A stretch of DNA of 5,653 nucleotides from an uncultured Eubacteriales bacterium. Its GTDB lineage: Bacteria; Bacillota; Clostridia; Oscillospirales; CAG-272. Of this stretch, positions 5,528 to 5,653 are shown one piece after another (the first letter of the stretch is position 1; each line of letters opens with the position of its first letter). Below the pieces are notes generated by a model. That model saw only the letters and a list, made by a program, of their open reading frames with translations. It was not told where the DNA came from and made no database searches. The position numbers were made by a program, and so were the translations under genes. The stretch covers positions 1-5,653 of the forward strand of contig CAKSUH010000112.1 of assembly GCA_934500855.1 (NCBI GenBank). Reading direction: 5' to 3'.

Positions 5528-5551
5528 CGGAACGACCCGCGTGTCGTTCCG
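5528..5551. other. Perfect 9-bp hairpin
   Basis: CGGAACGAC (5528-5536) and GTCGTTCCG (5543-5551) pair around CCGCGT. On the minus strand it is followed by only TTT, so it is at best a weak terminator for something entering from the right edge. Confidence 0.6.
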
Positions 5552-5582
5552 CCAAGTCATCAACTAACCTGAACCACTTCTA

Positions 5583-5653
5583 TCCGGTAGCGGAGAGAAA
5601 CGGCAAGCCGTTGTCCAAATCCCGCTGGACGGGATTTGGCTCGGAGCAGCCGG
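5583..5653. other. Cluster of hairpins at the window edge, identity unknown
   Basis: Three perfect stems lie close together: TCCG/CGGA (5583-5594), AACGGC/GCCGTT (5599-5612) and a 10-bp stem CCAAATCCCG/CGGGATTTGG (5615-5639) with a 5-nt loop. All frames but one reach a stop on the inner side within about 30 codons, and none shows a start or a recognisable protein; one plus frame is open from 5521 to the edge without an ATG. It could be a structured RNA, another intergenic repeat family, or the end of a gene. Confidence 0.4.

Overview
The window carries one compact four-gene operon on the minus strand, read right to left, set between two gene-poor flanks full of interspersed repeats. The genes are GC-rich with strong AGGAGG-type ribosome binding sites. 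The rsmA is of the Firmicutes type, and the ABC/GldG set resembles those of Clostridia. The best guess is an uncultured or gut-type clostridial lineage (Oscillospirales-like). This rests on style and family resemblance; no search was run.

Layout. Positions 1-540 hold several copies of a roughly 190-bp repeat. Positions 541-821 hold no gene but two large inverted repeats, one of which may end the operon. Positions 822-4743 hold the operon, in transcription order: rsmA (16S rRNA dimethyltransferase), a GldA-like ABC ATPase homologue whose nucleotide-binding motifs are all degenerate, a GldF-like ABC-2 permease, and a GldG-like membrane-anchored protein. Each junction overlaps (8, 4 and 8 nt) and three of the four starts are fixed by Shine-Dalgarno sites. 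A probable operon promoter lies at 4778-4806. Nine bases away, pointing the other way, is an exact consensus promoter (TTGACA-17-TATAAT) with no convincing gene after it. Positions 4890-5490 hold more repeat copies, mostly inverted relative to those on the left. The last ~125 bases hold small perfect hairpins and perhaps the edge of another feature.

How the parts fit. RsmA is a housekeeping ribosome-maturation enzyme. The other three genes look like a GldA-GldF-GldG export-type membrane complex, co-transcribed and probably translationally coupled to it. The DUF4340-type gene that often follows gldG-like genes is absent. The most notable point is that the ATPase member is an intact reading frame lacking the Walker A lysine, the LSGGQ signature, the catalytic glutamate, the D-loop aspartate and the switch histidine. 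The complex therefore either uses an ATPase encoded elsewhere or does not work as an ATP-driven transporter.
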